DNA of 15,331 nt from Physocladia obscura (Eukaryota; Chytridiomycota; Chytridiomycetes; Chytridiales; Chytriomycetaceae), in the NCBI GenBank assembly GCA_027596945.1, contig JADGJH010000270.1, positions 7,453 to 22,783 of the forward strand. The letters run 5' to 3'. Both the position numbers and the translations under genes were made by a program. The notes below the pieces were generated by a model. The model saw only the letters and a list, made by a program, of their open reading frames with translations. It did no database searches and had not been told where the DNA came from. This document shows positions 8,535 through 15,331 of the stretch, piece after piece; positions within the stretch are counted from its first letter, which is position 1; each line of letters begins with the position of its first letter.

Positions 8535-10046
8535 TCATAAAACGCATTCACCCATGAGAAGGGACGCATTTTCACCATATTTACTTGTCATTTCCTTGTA
8601 CTCTTTCTCTTTTCCTTCAACTAAAATTTCATAGAACTTTTTTCCGTCTTCTTCATTGCAAACCGCCAAAACTTGTTTTTTCATGCGAACCATTTCAACT
8701 AATTCAGCGTTCATGATTTCAGGTAATTTTGTTTGAATGAAAGCGTCTGGATCACTGTCTTTCTGGCATCGAGTTGAAAAATTCTGTATAGTTTTCAAGA
8801 CATTAAAAACCTTGTTGAACGTAATTGAATTTACCATAAACGAAGTGCACAATTCATCGACAAGAGATTCATTATTTGCCAAACTAGGAATTTTAAGCAT
8901 TTTATCTCGTCCCTCTGTCAGAAAAGAATTTTGTTTTTGTTTACACTGTGTGACTTTCTCTTTTCGGGATATGGTGCCATTTTCATGTTGTATTAATTGA
9001 AATGGATCAATGTCATTCGAGACCTTATTGGTGAAATCGAGTGCTAAACTGTTTGGATCGCGGAAAGAAGTAAAGTCGATAGAATTATCGGTTGAATTAG
9101 TAGATTTTGACGAGTGCGCAGATTCCATGTCTGGAGGCGAAACAGAAGGCTGAAAGAAAAGAGGGGAATCATTTGAAAATGATGAAGTCGGCAAAGAATT
9201 ATCATTTGCAAAAGACTGTGCCAAAAGCTCGGCGAAAAAGTCGTCTGAGCCAGTTTCAGCCGTCTTTTGCTTTTTCAGCAGATCTGATTGTGTTGAAGTC
9301 GGCGAAATATTGCCAAATAAAGTTCCCACATTACTACCCGCTCCACCAAACGTGCTTAACCCTGTTGGACTGAACATTAACGACGGGCCAGAGTTATTAC
9401 TGAGTGTGCTTGTAGTGGAATTCACAGTAGCACCAAGAATCGGCAATCCGAGTGTCGGTTGTTTGGAAAAGTTAAAATTGAACGCCATTTGACGCAGAAT
9501 TGAGTTTTCAGTTTCGAGGGCTGCAACTTTTCCAGTGAGTGCGATTTCGACTGGACTTGGGCCCTGTGCTGCAACAATCTTTGTGAGTTCGTCGACTTTT
9601 GCCTGCAGTTCTTTGACATGGTTGGCACGGCGTTCTCTGAAAGCACGTTGGGCCTTTTATATATTTATTTTATTTTATTTTATTTTTTTATAGATAAATA
9701 ATTTTTTTGGTAATTCAAATCCTGTGGAGATTGATACGTAAACACCAACCTCTCGCGATTGAGCAATACGCTTGTCAGCAGGTTCGTCATTAGCCCGTTT
9801 CCTTCCGGGCTTAGACCGTTCCTTCTTGTTTAACTGAGAGTCTAGATCGAGATCATCATTGTTATTGTGAGAATCGACGCTGCCAGAACCAGATCCTGTT
9901 CGCTTGTTTGAAATTTTGCCTGTACTGTTGGTGTCATTGCTACCCTCTGTACTTGTAATTGCACCCGCGTTCAAGGCCGTTTGCTGCAGTTGCAATTCAG
10001 ATTGTTGTACAAGAAGCCAGTCTTCAAATGTCGTCGTCTGTTCCAT
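8535..10046 (-). CDS. bZIP-A: Yap/Pap1-like bZIP regulator with C-terminal Cys module, 2-3 exons
   Basis: Predicted nuclear DNA-binding regulator. Exon 1 is 10046-9750 (99 residues). After a 96-nt intron, exon 2 starts at 9653 and the frame runs to a TGA at 8535-8537: 471 residues if nothing more is removed, 454 if the in-frame intron 8784-8834 is spliced. The basic region reads KRIAQSREAQRAFRERR across the first junction, the Yap type (Q-x-x-x-x-Q-x-A-F-R-x-R), but Ser97 replaces the near-invariant Asn. A leucine zipper with a GPSP break follows and ends at ENSILRQM. The low-complexity Ser/Asn/Thr middle contains QPTLGLPILGATVNS, identical in bZIP-B. The C-terminal part holds PSLANNESLVDELC, NFSTRC, AVCNEEDGKKF and GECVL. 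It lies 157 bp downstream of bZIP-B on the same strand as a tandem duplicate. Confidence 0.85.
8784..8834 (-). other. Candidate retained intron (51 nt, in frame, no stop) in bZIP-A
   Basis: The segment begins GTAAATTC after ATG (Met372) and ends CTATACAG before NFSTRC. bZIP-B has a clear intron (61 nt, with an in-frame stop) at the homologous site, and bZIP-C has a GTGAGT donor there. Because this one is 51 nt and open, an unspliced mRNA stays in frame and adds 17 residues, of which none is Cys. Splice signals and frame are seen; alternative use is inferred. Confidence 0.6.
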
Positions 10047-10203
10047 GATTTTTTTCTGGTTCAGACATGAAAAAAAATTATTATGAAACACAGTATCAGA
10101 ACAAATTTTATTTCCAAACAGTTTGATTTCATTTATTCAGTATGCAACAGGTTCACTAGTTTTAAGTATTAAAAAGAAGAAAAAAATAACATAGAAAATC
10201 ACA
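10047..10203. promoter_or_regulatory. 157-bp spacer between tandem bZIP-B and bZIP-A
   Basis: AT-rich gap between the bZIP-B stop (10204) and the bZIP-A start (10046), both on the minus strand. It must contain the 3' end of bZIP-B and the promoter of bZIP-A. I see no clear TATA box or Yap-type site in it. A short A-rich block lies at 10170-10187 (T-rich on the transcribed side), fitting the end of bZIP-B. Confidence 0.4.
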
Positions 10204-11648
10204 CTAAAGGCAAGGCCCTAACAGAGTTTCATTAGGTCCAAGCTGTCCCGTCATTTTTTGGTATTGCTTATTTCTCCCTTCTGTCACCAATTCATGAAAC
10301 ATTTTCCCTTCCTCTTCAGTACAAATCTCAAACACTTTCTTTTTGAGGCGAACCACTTCAATAAGTTCTTGTGACATGATTTCGGGATATTCTTTGTCAA
10401 TGAACGCTTGCGCATTTCCTTCCCTCTCGCATCTAGTTGAAAAATTCTGTAGTATTTGTTCATTTTGAGATTCTGAAGAAAATAAGAAAAAATAAGTATA
10501 TACTAACAATAAATGCAGAGCATAATTCGTCCACAAGCTCTTCGTTCTTGGCTAAACTAGGTATAGCAATTATTTTTTCGAATACCTCCCGTCCAAACGT
10601 GGGAAAATTATCAACAATCGGCGCATGTGCCACGATTTGTGAGGATGAAGTGTCTTCATCATCAAGCAAATATTGTAGCAAATCATAGTCATTTGTGTTT
10701 TCGTTTTTTGACTTTGTTTCCGTTCGTATAGAAGTAAAATCGGCAATCGATTTTGACGAATGTGATGCAGATGTTGCTTCAAGAAGAAGTAGTGAGTCTT
10801 TTGAAAGAGATTGCGCCAGCAAAGGAGTGTTGTTGGGAAGAGGCCGCGATAGGAAGTGAGTCAAAGAATCATCTGAGGAAATTTCGGCAGGCATTTGCTT
10901 TCTCAGCAGATCCGATTGCGTTGAGGTCGGCACAGTGCTTGCAAATAAATTTCCCACATTACTACCCGCCGCTCCACCAAACGAACTTAGTCCTGTTGGA
11001 TTGAACATCAACGGGCCAGAGTTATTACTGAATGTGCTAATCATTGAATTGACAGTAGCACCAAGAATCGGTAATCCGAGTGTAGGTTGTTTGGCAAAAT
11101 CGAAATTGAACGTCATTTGACGCAGGATTGAGTTTTCCGTTTCGAGGGCTGTAACTTTTTCAGTGAGTGCAATTTCGACTGGAGTTGGGCCTTTTGCGTC
11201 CACAATCTTTGAGAGCTCGTCGACTTTTGCTTCCAGTTCTTTGACACGGTTGGCGCGACGTTCTCTGAAAGCGCGTTGAGTCTTTTTTATTTCTTTATGT
11301 TACTCAAAATAGTTGTATATCACGTGATTATAGAGATTGATAGATTATCAGCCAACAACTCACTTCTCTCGACTGGGCAACACGCTTGTTGGCAGGTTCG
11401 TCGTTCGCCAGTTTCCGTCCCGGTTTAGCCCGTTCTTTTTTTTTTGGTTGCGATTCCGGAGGATCGGGATCGGCGTTGTTGTTTCCATCGTCGGAACCCA
11501 CATTTGCGTCAAAACCATATCCCATTCTCTTGTTTGTATTGTTGGCAATGCTGTCGGAATCAATGAAGTTTCGCGGGTTTATTGAGTTCAATGCTGTTTG
11601 CTGCTGTTGAAATGCCGACTGCTGCGCAAGAAACCAGGGAAGTTCCAT
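10204..11648 (-). CDS. bZIP-B: Yap/Pap1-like bZIP regulator, tandem paralogue of bZIP-A, 3 exons
   Basis: Exons 11648-11364, 11281-10508 and 10446-10204 join in frame to 433 residues; introns are 82 nt (GTGAGT) and 61 nt (GTTAGT). The N-terminus MELPWFLAQQSAFQQQQTAL parallels FEDWLLVQQSELQLQQTAL of bZIP-A. The basic region KRVAQSRETQRAFRERR has Ser93 where bZIP proteins almost always have Asn. A zipper with a GPTP break ends at ENSILRQM, then comes QPTLGLPILGATVNS, as in bZIP-A. The C-terminal module holds PSLAKNEELVDELC (Cys349), NFSTRC, FEICTEEEGKMF and GPCL. The second intron lies four codons after Cys349; using the nearer AG at the TTTCTTCAG would give a 35-nt intron and break frame, so I chose the CTACAG acceptor. 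Probable role: transcription regulator. Targets are unknown, and it may heterodimerise with bZIP-A. Confidence 0.85.
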
Positions 11649-12623
11649 CTTTGGTCAACGATTTTTCCAAAAAAAAGCCACGTTGGCTGAATATAATTTT
11701 ATTCTCCGACAACCAATAAGAAAACTTCATTGTTGAACTTGTTCACTGAACCAAAGTAAAAAGAAAGCATATCTTCAATTGTATGATATACTGCTGTTTT
11801 TATTCCAAATTTTTGATTGCGGATATTAAAATAGCAACAGTGCTGGAATTACTGTAGAGATTTATCAACAGCACTGACAATGTCTGACGACCCCAAACAA
11901 CAGACACAGCAATGAGTGTATACAGTATACCATCCACAACCACATTGAACTATCATTCAGACTGGGGGGATCAACATATCTTCCCTGTGTTTCACAAATA
12001 GACACAACACCAAAATACTCAACTGCTTCCACCACAAAAATATACGCAAAATTGCACTATCTACATGAAAAGACCAGTTGTAACACAGAAACAGAAGAAA
12101 TACAAATGCAAAATGAAAATTCACAACCGTCCAGAAAGATTGACTGTTCTTTCTGGATGAACCACTGCAAGAGGTCCAATTAATCAGTCTTCCACAAGTT
12201 TGGAAAATCTTGAATGAACTGAAAAGTATTGAAATAAGGAGCAATGTGTGTATTACAAAAAAAAACAGCATTATTACCATGCACTGTACTGGACAGCCAT
12301 TGACAGAATTAATTGACACATCAAAAAATATCTGGTATGCTCACTGGTCAATAGTAAGGGAACTCAATTTGTTACAAACTGCTGCTGATGCTTGAGGAAA
12401 TGGAAATTAAAAATTGAATGTATTTGACGCCTCTAAATTTTCTGGCAAACAGTCGATGGCATGCTGTGTAACTTTAGAAACAATTTTGCGATGTGTTTTT
12501 GAAACAATTTAATTTCAAAAATCTCTGTGACAAAAAATTAAATTTCTATTTTTAGTTTGAATTCTCATAAAAAGAGGGAAAATATTTACGCCGGAAAAAA
12601 GGATAAAACCAGAAAAAAACAAA
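11649..12623. other. Long AT-rich spacer, no supported gene
   Basis: About 975 bp between the divergent starts of bZIP-B and the CFEM-like gene, so it contains both promoters. The only long frame is on the minus strand, 11957-12319 (120 residues), with three hydrophobic stretches near residues 13-33, 67-83 and 98-109 and no recognisable domain. A plus-strand frame of 61 residues overlaps it. Composition and overlap suggest chance, so neither is called as a gene. Just before the CFEM-like ATG is an A-rich leader (12595-12623). I see no tRNA, transposon end or CRISPR-like repeat. Confidence 0.5.
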
Positions 12624-13145
12624 ATGGGCAACATCAAGATTGGACTTGTCATGCTTTCAGCGGCTGTATTTGTGCGCGCACAGAGCATATCTGCGGGTGA
12701 GCTGACATGCGTGAACGCGGCATTGGAATCGCTGCCGGCGTGCTTCCAGACATGTTTGACGGCACAAGGGGTGACGTTGCCGCTGACGGTCGACTCGCTG
12801 ACTGCGGCCGACGAGGCTCTCTCGGGCAACGCGCTGACAACGTGTGTCGAGGCCGGCTGCACCAGCGCCGCCGACCTGTCGCAGCTCGAGACGGCGGACG
12901 CGGCGCTGCAGGCCTGCCTCGGGGTCATCGCCACCAGCCCCGCCGCTGCGGCTACCACCACCACCTCCACTGCCACCACTTCCACTACCACCACCAGTGC
13001 GGCTGCCACCACAACCACCTCGACCACTGCTTCTGCTGCTGTCAACAGTGTCTCCAGCTCCTCCACCACTACCACCACCAAATCGTCCGCCATGGCTTTG
13101 TCTTTTGGCGCCGTGGGCCTCTTGGCCGCCACTCTCCTTCTCTGA
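12624..13145 (+). CDS. Small secreted CFEM-like, Thr/Ser-rich, GPI-anchor-type surface protein
   Basis: A single exon of 173 residues. A signal peptide covers residues 1-19 (hydrophobic IGLVMLSAAVFV, likely cut after VRA). The Cys core at 29-98 has six cysteines: Cys29, LPACFQTCL (Cys40, Cys44), Cys74, Cys79 and Cys98, with a D-L-x-x-L-x-T-A-D-x-A-L-x-x-C end. This is the outline of fungal CFEM domains, but the central CxC region is absent, so two cysteines are missing. Residues 104-155 are almost only Thr, Ser and Ala (a likely O-glycosylated stalk), coded by ACC-rich repeats. A hydrophobic tail, ALSFGAVGLLAATLLL, ends the chain as in GPI-anchor signals. It is far more GC-rich than its flanks. 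Inferred role: cell-wall or surface protein. CFEM proteins in other fungi act in haem/iron capture or adhesion, which cannot be assigned here. Confidence 0.8.
   Translation: MGNIKIGLVMLSAAVFVRAQSISAGELTCVNAALESLPACFQTCLTAQGVTLPLTVDSLTAADEALSGNALTTCVEAGCTSAADLSQLETADAALQACLGVIATSPAAAATTTTSTATTSTTTTSAAATTTTSTTASAAVNSVSSSSTTTTTKSSAMALSFGAVGLLAATLLL
12951..13081 (+). repeat. ACC/TCC-rich microsatellite-like tract coding the Thr/Ser stalk
   Basis: A run of ACC, ACT, TCC and GCT codons in the CFEM-like gene. Such tracts expand and contract readily, so stalk length probably differs between strains. The reverse strand also reads open as Val/Glu- or Gly/Ser-rich frames, which are shadows. Confidence 0.7.
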
Positions 13146-13190
13146 CCTCCTTTTTTTCTGTGAGCTCATTCTTCGTCTGGAGTGTGCCCA

Positions 13191-13196
13191 AATAAA
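13191..13196 (+). terminator. AATAAA polyadenylation signal of the CFEM-like gene
   Basis: An exact AATAAA lies 45 bp after the stop codon of the CFEM-like gene, a normal distance for cleavage a little downstream. The motif is seen; its use is inferred. Confidence 0.55.
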
Positions 13197-13315
13197 GTGA
13201 CAACGCCGCACTCAAAATGTTTCAATTTCAATTAAGGTTAAAATGTTTAGAATCTATACAGTCACATGACCACAAACAACTGGGCAAAAGATATAGTGTC
13301 AGTGCACTTAAACGC

Positions 13316-13607
13316 TGGCCGGGGGTGGCAACGACGTTAGCACAGGCGCAGTCAACACTGGTGTGGCGCCCTGCCCGGCGTGCGTCATATCTTTTTTTGC
13401 GGCGCAGCGGGTCACCCTTTCGCTGACGGGCCTTCCGCCGTCGACAATGCCGAGGTCAGCCTCGAGACCTGTCTAACCAGCACTCTTCCGGGCGCTTCCT
13501 CCGCCTCTCCTTTTTCTGCAGCATCAGTTACTGCAACTTCTGAATCTGGCTCTGTCCCTCTCTCTGCTGGTGTCAGCGTGTTTATTCTTGCCATGTCCGC
13601 CTTTTAA
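13316..13607 (+). pseudogene. Frameshifted tandem copy of the CFEM-like gene
   Basis: The DNA around 13370-13433 matches the Cys core of the intact gene: both share CCGGCGTGC, then a TTTG-CGGC-CA-GGGT-AC pattern, then CGCTGACGG. In one frame it reads PACVISFFAAQRVTLSLT, against PACFQTCLTAQGVTLPLT in the intact protein. After CTGACG the copy has about 11 extra bases (GGCCTTCCGCC) before the shared GTCGAC, which moves the reading to another frame: AVDNAEVSLETCLTST, then a Ser/Ala/Thr-rich stretch and a hydrophobic tail (PLSAGVSVFILAMSAF) with a stop at 13605-13607. The signal-peptide part (LAQAQS) is in yet another frame. Two frame breaks suggest a decayed copy; an unusual spliced gene is less likely. 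Confidence 0.65.
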
Positions 13608-14471
13608 GCTCTTTCATATGCCGACACATATATTAAAAAGCAATTAAATTTAGTTAGGTCAAGTTAAATAAATTGATTATAAGTATTGTGTGCTCAAATT
13701 TTTTTTTAGCAATTTGACTAATTGCGTTATCTCCATTTTGAGAAGAGTTGAATGATTTGGGCTTGTTTGGTGAAACAGAAATGAAAAAAATTTTTTTAAG
13801 GCCTATTAGTAATTGATCTCATCGCTCTTTATTTAAATGGATACAATAGCGAATCTGTACTCAGCCTTGATAATAAGACGCGTACTACTGACCGTGATGT
13901 TAATATAAACGCTGTATGAGGGAAGAAAAAAAAAGACGGAAACACAAATTAGTGGTTCTCAGAATATTTAAAACAAGGTTGCTGGATGATTCTATGCCTG
14001 AAAGCAAAGTTGTTGAAAGTTGTCGATCACCAATTTGATTTCAAGTCATTTTTCGGGTGAGAATTTTTTTTCAAAAATGAGTCGAAATTCAAAATAATGA
14101 TGGAATAGATTCACTTTTAATAAAGCAATAAGTTATATTGTTGTCTTTATTATTGAAGACGTATCGCAATCTGAAAGGCATTTTGTCGTGGATCGTTCTG
14201 GCAGGAAAACGAATCTTTTTCGGAAGGTCATCCAGTATCAATTAAATCAAATAAATTGCAAGATATTCACGAAAGCAAGGGAGTTGAGCTTGAGATGAAT
14301 GGACAGCCAGACTGCATCCGCAAGAAGAGTAGCTGGGGTAAGGAATAGAATTAGGGATTACACTCTTTGAGGAGGATATTTAATTCCAAACAAGAGATTG
14401 TGACCCTTTTTTTTTTTTTTTTTTTTTGAAGGGTGTTTGGAATCAAAATTGAAATCGAAAAGCCGCATAAC
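13608..14471. other. Spacer upstream of bZIP-C, no firm gene
   Basis: An AT-rich stretch of about 860 bp. A TTAGTAA heptamer (reverse TTACTAA, the core preferred by Yap/Pap1 factors) lies at 13806-13812. A possible two-exon small frame lies at 13986-14298 (see findings). A run of 21 T sits at 14407-14427, about 45 bp before the bZIP-C ATG. No tRNA or mobile-element features are seen. Confidence 0.45.
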
Positions 14472-15331
14472 ATGGACGACTGGCTCTCATTCGAAGAAAG
14501 CAATCCAACAGCCGCAGCGAGAGCGGAAACAGAACAAACGACCAAAACAATCACCGAGCTTAGCGTCCAAGCACCACCTACTGATCCTGGCGCAGATTCA
14601 AACTCGAACTCGTCAGCGTCAACATCAACAGCAGCAACAGTACCGGCATCAACAAAACTGGCAGATCGACGCGCGGCCCAAAATCGCAACTCGCAACGCA
14701 CGTATCGTGCTCGCCAAGCCGCGCGGCTGCAACTCCTCGAAGTGCAGGCTGCATTCTGCGCTGAACATCACTCGGTGTCGTCGGAACAGGAACGGGAACG
14801 CAAACAGTTCAAAAACGAACGCGCTATTCTCGAGAGTAAAGTTGCGATGCTCTCTGCTCAAGTCGCGGCCCTCCAAACGCAGCTGAATTTTTTCCAAGCT
14901 TTCCAACAGCAGCAACAGCAGCAGCAGCAGCAACAGCCGTTGATGAACTTGCAATCGCAACAAATTTTTCAGCAACAATTGCAAAATCAATACCCACCGT
15001 ATGATTTACTTGAATCTCAGACCTCGAATAATATGTTTGATCGAACGACTGTTTCCACTGGAATAGACTTGATTGTTTCCAAATCTAATGGCGCCATTTT
15101 AAACTGGAATACAATTAGTACCACAGTGGCAACACAAAATCACTCACTCGCTCAGAATTGGGACAGTAAATTGCCGCAGTTTGATACTATGAGTCCAAAA
15201 GAACGGAAGGGCTGGGTAAAATTGATGCTCAAAACCCTCCCGTCGCTAAATAATCCACGAGGATTTCAACTCGCTGATGAACTTTGTGACATGTTTTCAG
15301 TGAGTCAATTTATTTATTTTAACATTTATTT
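14472..15331 (+). CDS. bZIP-C: bZIP regulator sharing the Cys module, partial (3' end beyond the window)
   Basis: The first exon is 14472-15299 (276 codons exactly), ending at a GTGAGT donor at 15300; the rest lies outside the window. The start MDDWLSFEES resembles the FEDWL motif of bZIP-A. The basic region ADRRAAQNRNSQRTYRARQ (Asn71, Arg79) has the standard N-x7-R spacing with Asn intact, and unlike A and B is not split by an intron. A long coiled coil follows to about residue 140 (ILESKVAMLSAQVAALQTQL), then 11 consecutive Gln at 145-155 and more Gln/Asn-rich sequence. The last part, GWVKLMLKTLPSLNN then FQLADELCDMFS, matches the start of the module in A and B (PSLANNESLVDELCTSFM), with the intron in the same place. 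The frame runs open through the donor to the window edge. Regulator role is secure; targets are unknown. Confidence 0.88.
   Translation, partial: MDDWLSFEESNPTAAARAETEQTTKTITELSVQAPPTDPGADSNSNSSASTSTAATVPASTKLADRRAAQNRNSQRTYRARQAARLQLLEVQAAFCAEHHSVSSEQERERKQFKNERAILESKVAMLSAQVAALQTQLNFFQAFQQQQQQQQQQQPLMNLQSQQIFQQQLQNQYPPYDLLESQTSNNMFDRTTVSTGIDLIVSKSNGAILNWNTISTTVATQNHSLAQNWDSKLPQFDTMSPKERKGWVKLMLKTLPSLNNPRGFQLADELCDMFSVSQFIYFNIY
14904..14936 (+). repeat. CAG/CAA repeat coding 11 Gln in bZIP-C
   Basis: Eleven Gln codons in a row (mixed CAG and CAA), directly after the coiled coil. Poly-Gln tracts are common in fungal activators and vary in length between strains. Confidence 0.9.

Noticed and set aside
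10473..10507. 35-nt intron in bZIP-B using the TTTCTTCAG acceptor
   Set aside because: Too short and out of frame with the conserved NFSTRC segment; the CTACAG acceptor 26 nt further is in frame and matches bZIP-A.
11957..12319. Minus-strand open frame of 120 residues with hydrophobic stretches
   Set aside because: No domain, overlaps another chance frame on the plus strand, sits in AT-rich DNA where Phe/Leu-rich frames arise easily, and has no supporting splice or neighbour evidence.
12515..13211. Long reverse-strand and alternate-frame open stretches over the CFEM-like gene
   Set aside because: They are Val/Glu-, Gly/Ser- or Pro-rich readings of the ACC repeat. The plus-strand frame has a signal peptide, patterned Cys and an anchor tail, so the others are shadows.
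1..15331. Mobile elements, CRISPR arrays, toxin or viral genes
   Set aside because: No transposase, reverse transcriptase, integrase, terminal repeats, regular direct repeats or viral genes found on either strand by reading.

Overview
The window is nuclear DNA of a fungus, most likely an early-diverging (chytrid-type) one. This is inferred from many short spliceosomal introns (47-172 nt), tight gene packing, fungal Yap/Pap1-type bZIP factors and a GPI-anchored CFEM-like wall protein. No lineage marker gene is present, so placement within the fungi is an inference. The code is standard, and AT-rich spacers contain long A and T runs.

Layout. (1) 154-2499, minus: a complete nine-exon gene for the PP2A scaffold subunit A (TPD3/PR65), 586 residues. 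(2) 2557-6105, plus: a fourteen-exon gene, divergent from the first across only 57 bp, for a roughly 900-residue protein with a SPRY domain followed by seven IQ motifs. (3) 6512-8373, plus: a complete three-exon gene for serine palmitoyltransferase subunit 2 (LCB2), 569 residues. (4) 8374-8534: a convergent spacer with a poly-T/poly-A inverted repeat. (5) 8535-10046 and 10204-11648, minus: two tandem bZIP genes from a recent duplication (bZIP-A and bZIP-B). (6) 11649-12623: a non-coding-looking spacer. (7) 12624-13145, plus: a small secreted, Thr/Ser-rich, GPI-anchor-type protein with a CFEM-like cysteine core, followed by a frameshifted tandem copy at about 13316-13607. (8) 14472 to the window end, plus: the first exon of a third bZIP gene (bZIP-C).

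The most interesting part is the right half. The three bZIP genes share a short N-terminal acidic/Trp motif and a C-terminal cysteine module (core DELC). They also share an intron at exactly the same place four codons after that cysteine. In bZIP-A and bZIP-B the basic-region Asn that is nearly invariant in bZIP proteins is Ser, while bZIP-C keeps Asn. After splicing, the module reads C-x9-C, close to the C-x8-C of the Yap1 C-terminal redox domain. In bZIP-A the intron between the two cysteines is 51 nt, in frame and free of stops, so retaining it would insert 17 residues between them. This looks like a locally expanded, possibly redox-tuned family of Yap-like regulators with altered DNA contacts.

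The left half is housekeeping. PP2A-A (signalling) and LCB2 (first step of sphingolipid synthesis) flank the unfamiliar SPRY/IQ protein, which is predicted to bind calmodulin.
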